64,000 bases of DNA from Pseudomonas helleri (lineage in GTDB: Bacteria > Pseudomonadota > Gammaproteobacteria > Pseudomonadales > Pseudomonadaceae), in NCBI RefSeq assembly GCF_009600315.1, contig NZ_WIWC01000004.1:124001-188000 (forward strand). The letters run 5' to 3'. Numbering within the stretch: position 1 is the first letter of the stretch; every line of letters starts with the position of its first letter. Position numbers and translations under genes: made by a program. The notes beneath the pieces were generated by a model that worked only from the letters and a program-made list of their open reading frames with translations, searched no databases and had not been told where the DNA came from. Below are positions 57,161-64,000 of the stretch, piece after piece.

Positions 57161-57539
57161 GACCGGCCTCCGCTGCATCGCAGACCCGGTAATTTATTAC
57201 GACCGTCCAAGGCATAAGCGCGCTCCCTGCAGGCAGGAAAAGTCAAATTAATGACTTTCAGCAATGTATTTATTATTTTCGCAGCAGCATGGCCGCAACC
57301 CAGAAGATCACCCAATAAATGCTGACTGTCCACCGCCAATATACTGGCGACATTCACCCATCCTGTTTGAAAGTATCGCCTTTCTATTGCTCACAGCCCT
57401 GTTGCAGCGTCTACAGTCGTTGAGGTCCAAGCGACCTGCGCCGAGAGCTGCGTGTGAAACGACATGAAAATCGCTTCACCATTGAAACGACTGCCACCGC
57501 GCCCCATCTAAGACCCATACCCAATTGCGCAGGTGCCCC
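57161..57539. other. EAL gene to lon intergenic region
   Basis: About 380 bp without a credible gene. It holds divergent promoters, including the sigma-32 type promoter for lon at its right end. Confidence 0.6.
57482..57509 (+). promoter_or_regulatory. Sigma-32 heat-shock promoter of lon
   Basis: TTGAAA (57482-57487), a 14 bp spacer and CCCCATCT (57502-57509) match the sigma-32 consensus CTTGAAA-N11-16-CCCCATNT almost exactly, ending about 30 bp before the lon start. Confidence 0.8.
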
Positions 57540-59972
57540 ATGAGCGACCAGCAAAAATTTACAAATGACACGGTAGACGTAGATGTAGAACACACCGACT
57601 CCGAACACACCGTACACACGGGAGGCACTGAATTGGCATTGCCAGGACAGAATCTGCCAGACAAGGTTTACATCATCCCGATTCATAATCGCCCGTTCTT
57701 CCCGGCCCAAGTGTTGCCGGTCATCGTCAATGAAGAACCGTGGGCCGAAACCCTCGAATTGGTCAGCAAGTCACCCCATCATTCGCTGGCGCTGTTTTTT
57801 GTCGATACACCGCCCGATGACACTCGCCATTTCGACACCAACAGCCTTCCGGAATACGGAACACTGGTGAAGGTGCATCACGCCAGCCGCGAAAATGGCA
57901 AATTGCAATTCGTGGCCCAAGGCCTGACCCGTGTGCGTATCAGCATGTGGCTCAAGCATCATCGTCCGCCGTATTTGGTGGAGGTTGAATACCCGCAAGA
58001 AGACAAGGCACCGACCGACGAGGTGAAGGCGTACGGCATGGCGCTGATCAATGCGATCAAAGAGCTGCTGCCGCTCAATCCGCTGTACAGCGAAGAGCTG
58101 AAAAACTACCTCAATCGGTTCAGTCCCAACGACCCCTCGCCTCTCACCGACTTTGCCGCCGCACTGACGTCGGCCACAGGCAATGAGCTGCAAGAAGTGC
58201 TCGACTGCGTGCCGATTCTCAAGCGCATGGAAAAAGTCCTGCCCATGCTGCGCAAAGAAGTCGAAGTGGTGCGTCTGCAAAAAGAAATTTCGGCAGAGGT
58301 CAATCTCAAGATCGGCGAGCATCAGCGTGAGTTTTTCCTCAAGGAACAACTCAAGGTGATCCAGCAAGAGCTGGGCCTGACCAAAGATGATCGCAGTGCG
58401 GACATCGAACAATTCAAGCAGCGTCTTGAAGGCAAAACCCTGCCTGCACAGGCGCAAAAGCGCATCGACGAAGAACTCAACAAACTGTCGATTCTGGAAA
58501 CCGGATCCCCCGAATACGCAGTCACCCGCAATTATCTGGACTGGGCCACTGCGCTGCCCTGGGGCGTTTACGGGCAAGACAAGCTCGACCTCAAACACGC
58601 TCGCAAAGTACTCGATGCCCACCACGCCGGGCTCGATGACATTAAAAGCCGCATCATCGAATTTCTCGCCGTGGGCGCTTATAAGGGCTCAATCAGCGGC
58701 TCAATCGTATTGCTGGTGGGGCCACCGGGTGTAGGTAAAACCAGTGTCGGCAAATCAATCGCCGAATCACTGGGTCGCCCGTTCTACCGCTTCAGCCTGG
58801 GCGGCATGCGCGATGAAGCCGAAATCAAGGGCCATCGACGCACTTACATTGGCGCCCAACCCGGCAAGCTGGTGCAGGCGCTCAAAGAAGTCGAAGTGAT
58901 GAACCCGGTCATCATGCTCGATGAAATCGACAAAATGGGTCAAAGCTTCCAGGGCGATCCGGCTTCGGCATTACTGGAGACTCTGGACCCTGAGCAAAAC
59001 GTCGAATTCCTTGACCATTACCTGGACTTGCGACTGGATCTGTCCAAAGTGCTGTTTGTATGTACGGCCAACACCTTGGACTCCATTCCGGGCCCGCTGC
59101 TCGACCGCATGGAAGTGATTCGCCTGTCCGGGTACATCACTGAAGAGAAAATCGCGATCGCCAAGCGTCACCTGTGGCCTAAACAGTTGGAGAAAGCCGG
59201 GGTTTCGAAAAACAGCCTAACCATCAGCGACAGCGCTTTGCGTCATGTCATCGACGGTTATGCCCGCGAAGCCGGTGTGCGTCAGCTCGAAAAACAATTG
59301 GGCAAACTGGTACGCAAGGCCGTGATCAAGTTGCTGGAAGACCCCAAGGCGGTGATCAAGATCGGGCCCAAAGACCTCGAACCGTCATTGGGCACTCCTG
59401 TGTTTCGCAACGAGCAGGTTATCAGCGGCATTGGTGTCATCACCGGTCTTGCCTGGACCAGCATGGGCGGCGCAACCCTGCCGATTGAGGCAACGCGCAT
59501 CCACACCCTGAATCGCGGCTTCAAACTAACCGGCCAATTAGGCGATGTGATGAAAGAGTCTGCAGAAATCGCCTACAGCTACGTCAGCGCTAACCTGCAA
59601 CAGTTTGGTGGCGACCCGCGGTTTTTCGACGAGGCTTTTGTGCACTTGCACGTCCCTGAAGGGGCGACGCCCAAAGATGGCCCTAGCGCGGGTGTGACCA
59701 TGGCCAGCGCGCTGCTGTCCCTGGCCCGTAATCAGCCGCCGAAAAAAGGCATCGCCATGACCGGCGAACTGACGCTCACCGGGCACGTATTGCCTATCGG
59801 TGGCGTACGCGAAAAAGTCATCGCTGCACGCCGGCAAAAAATTCACGAGCTGATTCTGCCGGAACCCAATAGAGGGCATTTCGAAGAGTTGCCTGACTAC
59901 TTGAAAGAGGGCATTACCGTGCACTTTGCCAAACACTTCAGCGACGTAGCCAAAGTACTGTTTCAACGCTGA
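57540..59972 (+). CDS. lon: ATP-dependent Lon protease (AsrA-like paralogue)
   Basis: Cytosolic AAA+ serine protease that degrades misfolded and regulatory proteins. The 810-residue protein has the LAN substrate domain (about 40-235), Walker A GPPGVGKTSVGKS, Walker B VIMLDEIDKMG, and the proteolytic Ser in KDGPSAGVTMAS with Lys in GGVREKVIAAR. The acidic N-terminus (DVDVEHTDSEHTVHTGG) is longer than in main Lon. It stands near a zinc receptor gene, as PA0779 AsrA does in P. aeruginosa, so it may be the second, heat-responsive Lon; the sigma-32 promoter agrees. ATG 57540 follows CAGGTG. Confidence 0.94.
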   Translation: MSDQQKFTNDTVDVDVEHTDSEHTVHTGGTELALPGQNLPDKVYIIPIHNRPFFPAQVLPVIVNEEPWAETLELVSKSPHHSLALFFVDTPPDDTRHFDTNSLPEYGTLVKVHHASRENGKLQFVAQGLTRVRISMWLKHHRPPYLVEVEYPQEDKAPTDEVKAYGMALINAIKELLPLNPLYSEELKNYLNRFSPNDPSPLTDFAAALTSATGNELQEVLDCVPILKRMEKVLPMLRKEVEVVRLQKEISAEVNLKIGEHQREFFLKEQLKVIQQELGLTKDDRSADIEQFKQRLEGKTLPAQAQKRIDEELNKLSILETGSPEYAVTRNYLDWATALPWGVYGQDKLDLKHARKVLDAHHAGLDDIKSRIIEFLAVGAYKGSISGSIVLLVGPPGVGKTSVGKSIAESLGRPFYRFSLGGMRDEAEIKGHRRTYIGAQPGKLVQALKEVEVMNPVIMLDEIDKMGQSFQGDPASALLETLDPEQNVEFLDHYLDLRLDLSKVLFVCTANTLDSIPGPLLDRMEVIRLSGYITEEKIAIAKRHLWPKQLEKAGVSKNSLTISDSALRHVIDGYAREAGVRQLEKQLGKLVRKAVIKLLEDPKAVIKIGPKDLEPSLGTPVFRNEQVISGIGVITGLAWTSMGGATLPIEATRIHTLNRGFKLTGQLGDVMKESAEIAYSYVSANLQQFGGDPRFFDEAFVHLHVPEGATPKDGPSAGVTMASALLSLARNQPPKKGIAMTGELTLTGHVLPIGGVREKVIAARRQKIHELILPEPNRGHFEELPDYLKEGITVHFAKHFSDVAKVLFQR

Positions 59973-60146
59973 TTGACGGATTGTGGAAGAGGGCCAAGCC
60001 ATCCTGCGCTTGGCCCACTTACTGGCCTCACCTGCAATAAGCGCATAATTCAGCGTGCTTACTGGTATTTCTGACAGTAGACAGCCCCTGCGGTCTCAAC
60101 GTAAAAAGTGGCCAATAGCCCACAGGTATTACGTCGGGAACCTGCC

Positions 60147-60647
60147 ATGCCTCTTCATCATCCAGCCCATCAAAATCCAGATGCTTTCTGGCCCGCCCTG
60201 TTTGGTCAGGCTGTGTTTAATCCCAAAACCCGTGGTGAACTCAAGGCTGAGGTACTGGATCGGCGACCGTTCACTGCTCAGGAATTGACCTTTGCCAGTA
60301 GCCATAAAAAAATTGTGATTACCGCGGAGTTCGATGACTTCGGCTCAAAATCCTATCGAGCCATAACTCTTACTCTGGACGTCAATATCCAGTCCGGCAT
60401 TTACCTGTTCAAAAAAGGTGAAGGGGGCCCTGTTTGGGGGATGACCTACCTGGAGTGCGTTGAAGTGAATGGCAAAGAGGTCTATCACTTGAACGAGGCG
60501 GTGGTTGGCACCTTACACCTGAGTGTGATTGAGAGTTGCTACAGCGCTCGACTGTTCACCCTCGAATGTCTGGACCATAACGGCGAGACGCTTGAAATGT
60601 GTGGCGACTTCACTGTCAGCCCGCCCCATGCATCATTCAAATACTGA
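60147..60647 (+). CDS. Conserved-looking protein of unknown function
   Basis: A 166-residue soluble protein, MPLHHPAHQNPDAFWPALFG at the start, no signal peptide. It appears to be mostly beta strands (KIVITAEFDDFG, ITLTLDVNIQSGIYLFKKG, GTLHLSVIESCYSARLFTLE, MCGDFTVSPPHASFKY). I recognise no catalytic motif or named family. ATG 60147 has GGGAA upstream; the open frame reaches 60108. It sits alone between lon and the I42-type gene, 90 bp before it. Confidence 0.6.
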   Translation: MPLHHPAHQNPDAFWPALFGQAVFNPKTRGELKAEVLDRRPFTAQELTFASSHKKIVITAEFDDFGSKSYRAITLTLDVNIQSGIYLFKKGEGGPVWGMTYLECVEVNGKEVYHLNEAVVGTLHLSVIESCYSARLFTLECLDHNGETLEMCGDFTVSPPHASFKY

Positions 60648-60737
60648 TAGAGCATTCCAGCCTCTGGCCGACGAAAATGGCGCAACCCACCTGATGGGGT
60701 ATGCTGCGCCATTGTATTTGTCAGACCGGAGCCTTCG

Positions 60738-61130
60738 ATGCCCCTTGCACGCCTTATCCCTGCACTAAGCCTCAGTTTGCTGACCGCCTGCGTACACACC
60801 CCTGCAAACAACGTTATCGTTGAAGCACAAAGCGACTGCCCACTGCAGTTACATACTGGCCAAAATGTCACAGTGTCATTACCCAGCAATCCGACAACAG
60901 GTTATCGCTGGGCCATTCAGGACTCAGCCGGTGGCGTTTTACGCAGCCTGAGCCCCGAGGTCTACAGCAGTGCCGACAATGGGCAAGTATTGGGCAGTGG
61001 CGGGCAATCTACCTGGCGTTTCCAAGCCTTTGCCGCAGGTAACGGACGCTTGCGACTGACCTATCAACAGCCATGGGAGCCCGAAGCCGAACCGGCACAA
61101 ACCTTTGACTGTTCTATCACCGTGAACTGA
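60738..61130 (+). CDS. Chagasin-type (I42) cysteine protease inhibitor lipoprotein
   Basis: A 130-residue predicted lipoprotein. The signal peptide ends in the lipobox LLTAC (Cys18). The mature part carries the three inhibitor loops of MEROPS I42: NPTTGYRW, GSGGQSTWRF and YQQPWE. Family members block C1 papain-like cysteine proteases; a lipidated periplasmic form in Pseudomonas presumably guards against foreign or own proteases. The neighbouring genes do not encode a cysteine protease. Confidence 0.85.
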   Translation: MPLARLIPALSLSLLTACVHTPANNVIVEAQSDCPLQLHTGQNVTVSLPSNPTTGYRWAIQDSAGGVLRSLSPEVYSSADNGQVLGSGGQSTWRFQAFAAGNGRLRLTYQQPWEPEAEPAQTFDCSITVN

Positions 61131-61257
61131 GCCTCACCTCAACCGGGAGCGAGCCTTTTACCCCGCGGGCCAGAGCGGTTTATCAGACAGAACGCGCATC
61201 CCGGCGTCAACTTGGCTAAAATACGGCCCCTTTTGAAATTCACCTGCCGGAACCGTC

Positions 61258-62001
61258 GTGATCCAAGACCCTGACCGTATTTTCGCCCAGCCCCTGGCCC
61301 AAGTGCCGGACTTCGCTTTTAACGAGGACGTGGTGCGGGTGTTCCCGGACATGATCAAGCGCTCGGTGCCCGGTTATCCCACCATTGTCGAAAATCTCGG
61401 TGTTCTCGCCGCACAATTCGCCCAGCCCAACAGCGTTCTATACGACCTGGGCAGTTCGCTGGGCGCCGTCACTCAAGCCTTGCGTCGGCACGTGCGCACT
61501 GAAGGCTGTAGCGTCATTGCCGTGGACAACTCGGCGGCCATGGTGGAACGCTGCCGCGAATACCTCAACGGGCAAAACTCGATGTTCCAGGAGTTATTGC
61601 CGGTTGAGGTCATCGAGGGCGATATTCTTGCGCTGGAGTTCCAGCCAGCGTCGGTGGTGGCATTGAATTTCACCCTGCAATTCATTGCTCCGCAAGAACG
61701 TCTGGCATTGCTCAGCCGCATCCGCCAATCACTGCTGCCAGGTGGCGCGCTGATTTTGTCGGAGAAGCTGCGCTTCAATGATTGCGAAGAACATGAGCTG
61801 TTGACAGACCTGCACATCGCCTTCAAACGTGCCAACGGTTACAGCGACCTCGAAATAGCGCAAAAGCGCAGCGCCATCGAAAACGTCATGAAGCCCGACA
61901 GCCTCGAAGAACACCGCGAACGCCTGTTGGCAGCCGGGTTCTCGAAAGTCGTGCCGTGGTTCCAGTGTCTTAACTTTGCCTCGTTGATTGCCCTGCCATG
62001 A
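61258..62001 (+). CDS. cmoA: Carboxy-SAM synthase CmoA
   Basis: Converts SAM and prephenate to carboxy-SAM, used to modify the wobble uridine of certain tRNAs. The 247-residue Rossmann methyltransferase-like fold has [16 protein letters not shown] (SAM motif), [14 protein letters not shown] and [11 protein letters not shown] 61258 follows CGGAA. It overlaps cmoB by four bases. Confidence 0.97.
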   Translation: MIQDPDRIFAQPLAQVPDFAFNEDVVRVFPDMIKRSVPGYPTIVENLGVLAAQFAQPNSVLYDLGSSLGAVTQALRRHVRTEGCSVIAVDNSAAMVERCREYLNGQNSMFQELLPVEVIEGDILALEFQPASVVALNFTLQFIAPQERLALLSRIRQSLLPGGALILSEKLRFNDCEEHELLTDLHIAFKRANGYSDLEIAQKRSAIENVMKPDSLEEHRERLLAAGFSKVVPWFQCLNFASLIALP

Positions 62002-62954
62002 TTGATCTATCCCCCCTCGCCCGGCGTTTGGCCGGCACGCCCCTGGCTGAATGGGCGACCACGCTGCAAGCCCGACTCGACGCAAAAATGGAGAAAGGTC
62101 ATGGCGACCTTGAGCGCTGGCAAAGCGCGCTGGATGCATTACCCAACGTCGTACCGACCGAAGTCGACCTGCTGAACGGCCTGACGCTGGACACCGATTG
62201 CGATGACGAAACCCGCGTCCAAATGCGCCAGGCACTGATGGGCTTGTCACCGTGGCGCAAGGGGCCCTTCGATTTGTTCGGCGTACATGTCGACACCGAA
62301 TGGCACTCTGACTGGAAGTGGTCACGGGTCTCGCCCCATATCGACTTGCAGGGCAAGCGTATCCTTGATGTCGGCTGCGGCAATGGGTACTACATGTGGC
62401 GCATGCTTGGCGCCGGCGCGCACAGCGTGATCGGTGTGGACCCGAACTGGCTGTTCTTTTGCCAGTTCCAGGCCGTACAACGCTACTTGCAGCAAGAAGC
62501 AGCGTGGCACCTGCCCTTCCCGTTCGAAGATCTGCCCGCGAACCTTGAAGGCTTCGATACCGTGTTTTCCATGGGCGTGTTCTACCATCGGCGCTCGCCC
62601 ATTGAACACCTGCTGGCGCTGAAGGACTGCTTGGTCAAAGGCGGCGAACTGGTGCTGGAAACGCTGGTGATTGAAGGTGATGTCAATCAGGTATTGGTGC
62701 CCGAAGACCGCTACGCGCAGATGCGCAACGTCTGGTTCCTGCCATCAATCCCGGCACTGGAACGCTGGCTGCGGCGCGCGGGTTTCACCGATGTGCGCTG
62801 TGTAGACGTCAGTACAACGACCGTCGAGGAGCAGCGCGCTACAGAGTGGATGAAATTTCAGTCGCTCAGCGATTACCTTGATCCCAATGACCACAGTAAA
62901 ACCATCGAAGGTCTGCCAGCGCCGATGCGTGCGGTGATTGTGGCCAAGAAGTAG
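61998..62954 (+). CDS. cmoB: tRNA uridine-34 carboxymethyltransferase CmoB
   Basis: Transfers the carboxymethyl group from carboxy-SAM to 5-hydroxyuridine at tRNA position 34, giving cmo5U. The 318-residue protein has [20 protein letters not shown] (SAM site), [19 protein letters not shown] and [17 protein letters not shown], as in E. coli CmoB. It is translationally coupled to cmoA. Confidence 0.97.
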   Translation: MIDLSPLARRLAGTPLAEWATTLQARLDAKMEKGHGDLERWQSALDALPNVVPTEVDLLNGLTLDTDCDDETRVQMRQALMGLSPWRKGPFDLFGVHVDTEWHSDWKWSRVSPHIDLQGKRILDVGCGNGYYMWRMLGAGAHSVIGVDPNWLFFCQFQAVQRYLQQEAAWHLPFPFEDLPANLEGFDTVFSMGVFYHRRSPIEHLLALKDCLVKGGELVLETLVIEGDVNQVLVPEDRYAQMRNVWFLPSIPALERWLRRAGFTDVRCVDVSTTTVEEQRATEWMKFQSLSDYLDPNDHSKTIEGLPAPMRAVIVAKK

Positions 62955-62965
62955 CAACACATTTC

Positions 62966-63112
62966 GTAGCAGCTGACGAGTCGTGCGAGGCTGCGTCCGA
63001 TTGCGACGCAATCGTAAAACCTGAATATATGCCGTACCTGAAAAACCGCGCATCCTGACTTTACGACGGCTTCGCCGCCGATCGCAGCCTCGCATTACTC
63101 GTCAGCTGCTAC
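62966..63112. repeat. Large inverted REP pair
   Basis: A 30 bp left arm (62966-62995, beginning GTAGCAGCTGACGAGTCGTG) and a right arm (63083-63112, ending ACTCGTCAGCTGCTAC) are inverted copies with 2 mismatches. Between them lie smaller stems GATTGC/GCAATC near 63000 and GGC-TTC-GCC near 63068. This is a head-to-head pair of REP units as found in intergenic regions of fluorescent pseudomonads. Confidence 0.8.
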
Positions 63113-63128
63113 GGGATCAGGGCAAGCG

Positions 63129-63617
63129 TTATCGTGCCCTTCTGGCCTTGAAAAATTCGCTGAGGATTGCCCCGCATTCTTCGGCCAAGACCCCACCTTC
63201 AAACAGCACGCGGTGGTTAAGAAAGCCTTGCGTGAAAAACTGCCCCTGGCTTTCTACAATTCCCGCTTTGGGCTCCAACGCGCCGTACACCACCCGCGCT
63301 ATCCGTGAATGCACGATAAGGCCCGCGCACATGCTGCACGGCTCCAACGTCACGTACAGCGTACTGCCGGGCAACCTGTAGTTACTGGCAGCAGCAGCGG
63401 CAGCCCGAATGGCTACCATTTCGGCATGGGCGCTGGGATCGCTGCCACTGATCGGGCAATTGAACCCTCGCCCGATAATCTCACCGTCCTGCACCAGCAC
63501 CGCACCCACCGGCACTTCGCCTAACGCGGCACCTTGCGCGGCCAACGCCAGCGCTTCACGCATGTATTCTTGATCGCGGCTGCGATCGATGATCCGGGGT
63601 TGACGCCCTTGTCGCAT
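63129..63617 (-). CDS. tadA: tRNA adenosine-34 deaminase TadA
   Basis: Converts A34 to inosine in tRNA-Arg(ACG). The 162-residue deaminase has the zinc site HAEMVAIRAAA (His and catalytic Glu) and PCSMCAG (two Cys). MRQGRQPRIIDRSRDQEYMR is an N-terminal extension; an internal Met start is possible. Its ATG overlaps the stop of the upstream multicopper oxidase by one base (TGATG). Confidence 0.96.
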   Translation of the reverse strand: MRQGRQPRIIDRSRDQEYMREALALAAQGAALGEVPVGAVLVQDGEIIGRGFNCPISGSDPSAHAEMVAIRAAAAAASNYRLPGSTLYVTLEPCSMCAGLIVHSRIARVVYGALEPKAGIVESQGQFFTQGFLNHRVLFEGGVLAEECGAILSEFFKARRAR

Positions 63618-64000
63618 CAGGAAACCTCAATGGCGGCCATCAGGCCGGTTTCCATGTGGTCAATCACATGGCAGTGGAACATCCACACGCCGGGATTATC
63701 CGCCACCAGCGCCACGCGGGCACGCTCGTTTTTACCCAACAGGTAAGTATCGGTGAAATACGGTGTGATCTTTTTACGATTGGACGCCAGTACTTTGAAA
63801 CTCATCCCGTGCAAATGAATCGGGTGCTGATACTGCGTCATGTTCTTCAATTCAAAAATGTAGCTCTGCCCCAGCTTGAGCTTGGCAATTGGGCGATCTG
63901 CACAGGTCTTGTCCTTGATGTCCCAGGCAATCCCGTTGATTTGCCACAGACTGGGTGGCTGATCGCCGCCTGGATTTTCGGACACCGAGCCGACCCACTC
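63617..64000 (-). CDS. Multicopper oxidase, N-terminus cut by window edge
   Basis: The C-terminal about 127 residues of a laccase-like multicopper oxidase. HPIHLHGMSFKVL provides type 3/type 2 copper ligands and HCHVIDHMETGLM the type 1/type 3 ligands with Met as the axial residue. The frame is open to the window end (EWVGSVSENPGGD), so most of the gene lies outside. CxxxDRPIAKL and the FELKN-TQYQHP segment fit the third cupredoxin domain. The next gene, tadA, overlaps its stop. Confidence 0.88.
   Translation of the reverse strand, partial: EWVGSVSENPGGDQPPSLWQINGIAWDIKDKTCADRPIAKLKLGQSYIFELKNMTQYQHPIHLHGMSFKVLASNRKKITPYFTDTYLLGKNERARVALVADNPGVWMFHCHVIDHMETGLMAAIEVS

Overview
The window is chromosomal DNA of a Pseudomonas, most likely from the fluorescens/putida/fragi side of the genus. 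Evidence is the run of conserved genus-typical blocks: apbC<>metG, argG-motY<>pyrC-rnt, prx<>bfd-bfr, glpFKRD followed by the aatJQMP-aauSR acidic amino acid locus, glpM-metR, gcd, and cmoAB. Most genes are moderately GC-rich with short ATGA/GTGA overlaps inside operons. No rRNA, tRNA, CRISPR array, transposase or phage gene was seen. The first gene (apbC) and the last gene (a multicopper oxidase) run off the window edges.

Layout. 1-5.4 kb: apbC, metG, a solitary RnfB-like ferredoxin, nth and a small envelope-associated protein. 5.5-8 kb: a LuxR-type response regulator, about 1 kb of A/C-rich, G-poor non-coding DNA and an AT-rich two-helix membrane protein of unknown role. 8-17.3 kb: argG, motY, pyrC, rnt, a 2-Cys peroxiredoxin, bfd and bfr (Fur box before bfd), grxD, argF with a coupled orphan ABC ATPase, and ybaK. 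17.6-22.8 kb: the glycerol regulon glpF-glpK-glpR-glpD with shared candidate GlpR operators. 22.8-29.7 kb: the aatJQMP glutamate/aspartate importer and its AauS/AauR two-component system, with two AauR-type palindromes and a sigma-54 promoter. 29.7-35.4 kb: glpM, metR, a GNAT enzyme, a Nudix hydrolase, a GltB-like FMN protein and OpgC.

35.6-41.7 kb is the accessory part and the most unusual region. Six minus-strand genes, four of the five junctions overlapping or within about 10 bp, encode five proteins that I read as TULIP/P47/OrfX-like (tubular lipid-binding fold) plus a long-chain polyprenyl diphosphate synthase. The synthase has one in-frame amber codon, and the OrfX1-like gene has an apparent one-base frameshift in a G run. 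I infer an isoprenoid synthesis and carrier (or toxin-accessory) module, either decaying or read with recoding. No protein in it has a recognisable signal peptide; one ends in a hydrophobic tail.

42-64 kb: an amino acid permease, a large class A PBP-like protein with all three penicillin-binding motifs, a YqjI/YqjH-type PadR regulator and ferric-siderophore reductase pair, a Pr6Pr-like membrane protein and a VF530 protein, a Zur-box-preceded TonB zinc receptor (ZnuD-like), PQQ glucose dehydrogenase, a GGDEF(degenerate)-EAL protein, a Lon protease with a near-consensus sigma-32 promoter, an unknown protein, an I42-type lipoprotein protease inhibitor, cmoA-cmoB, a REP inverted pair, tadA and the partial multicopper oxidase.

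Metal homeostasis recurs across the window (Fur at bfd, Zur at the TonB receptor, PadR/YqjI at the reductase), as does carbon and nitrogen uptake (glycerol, acidic amino acids, glucose oxidation).
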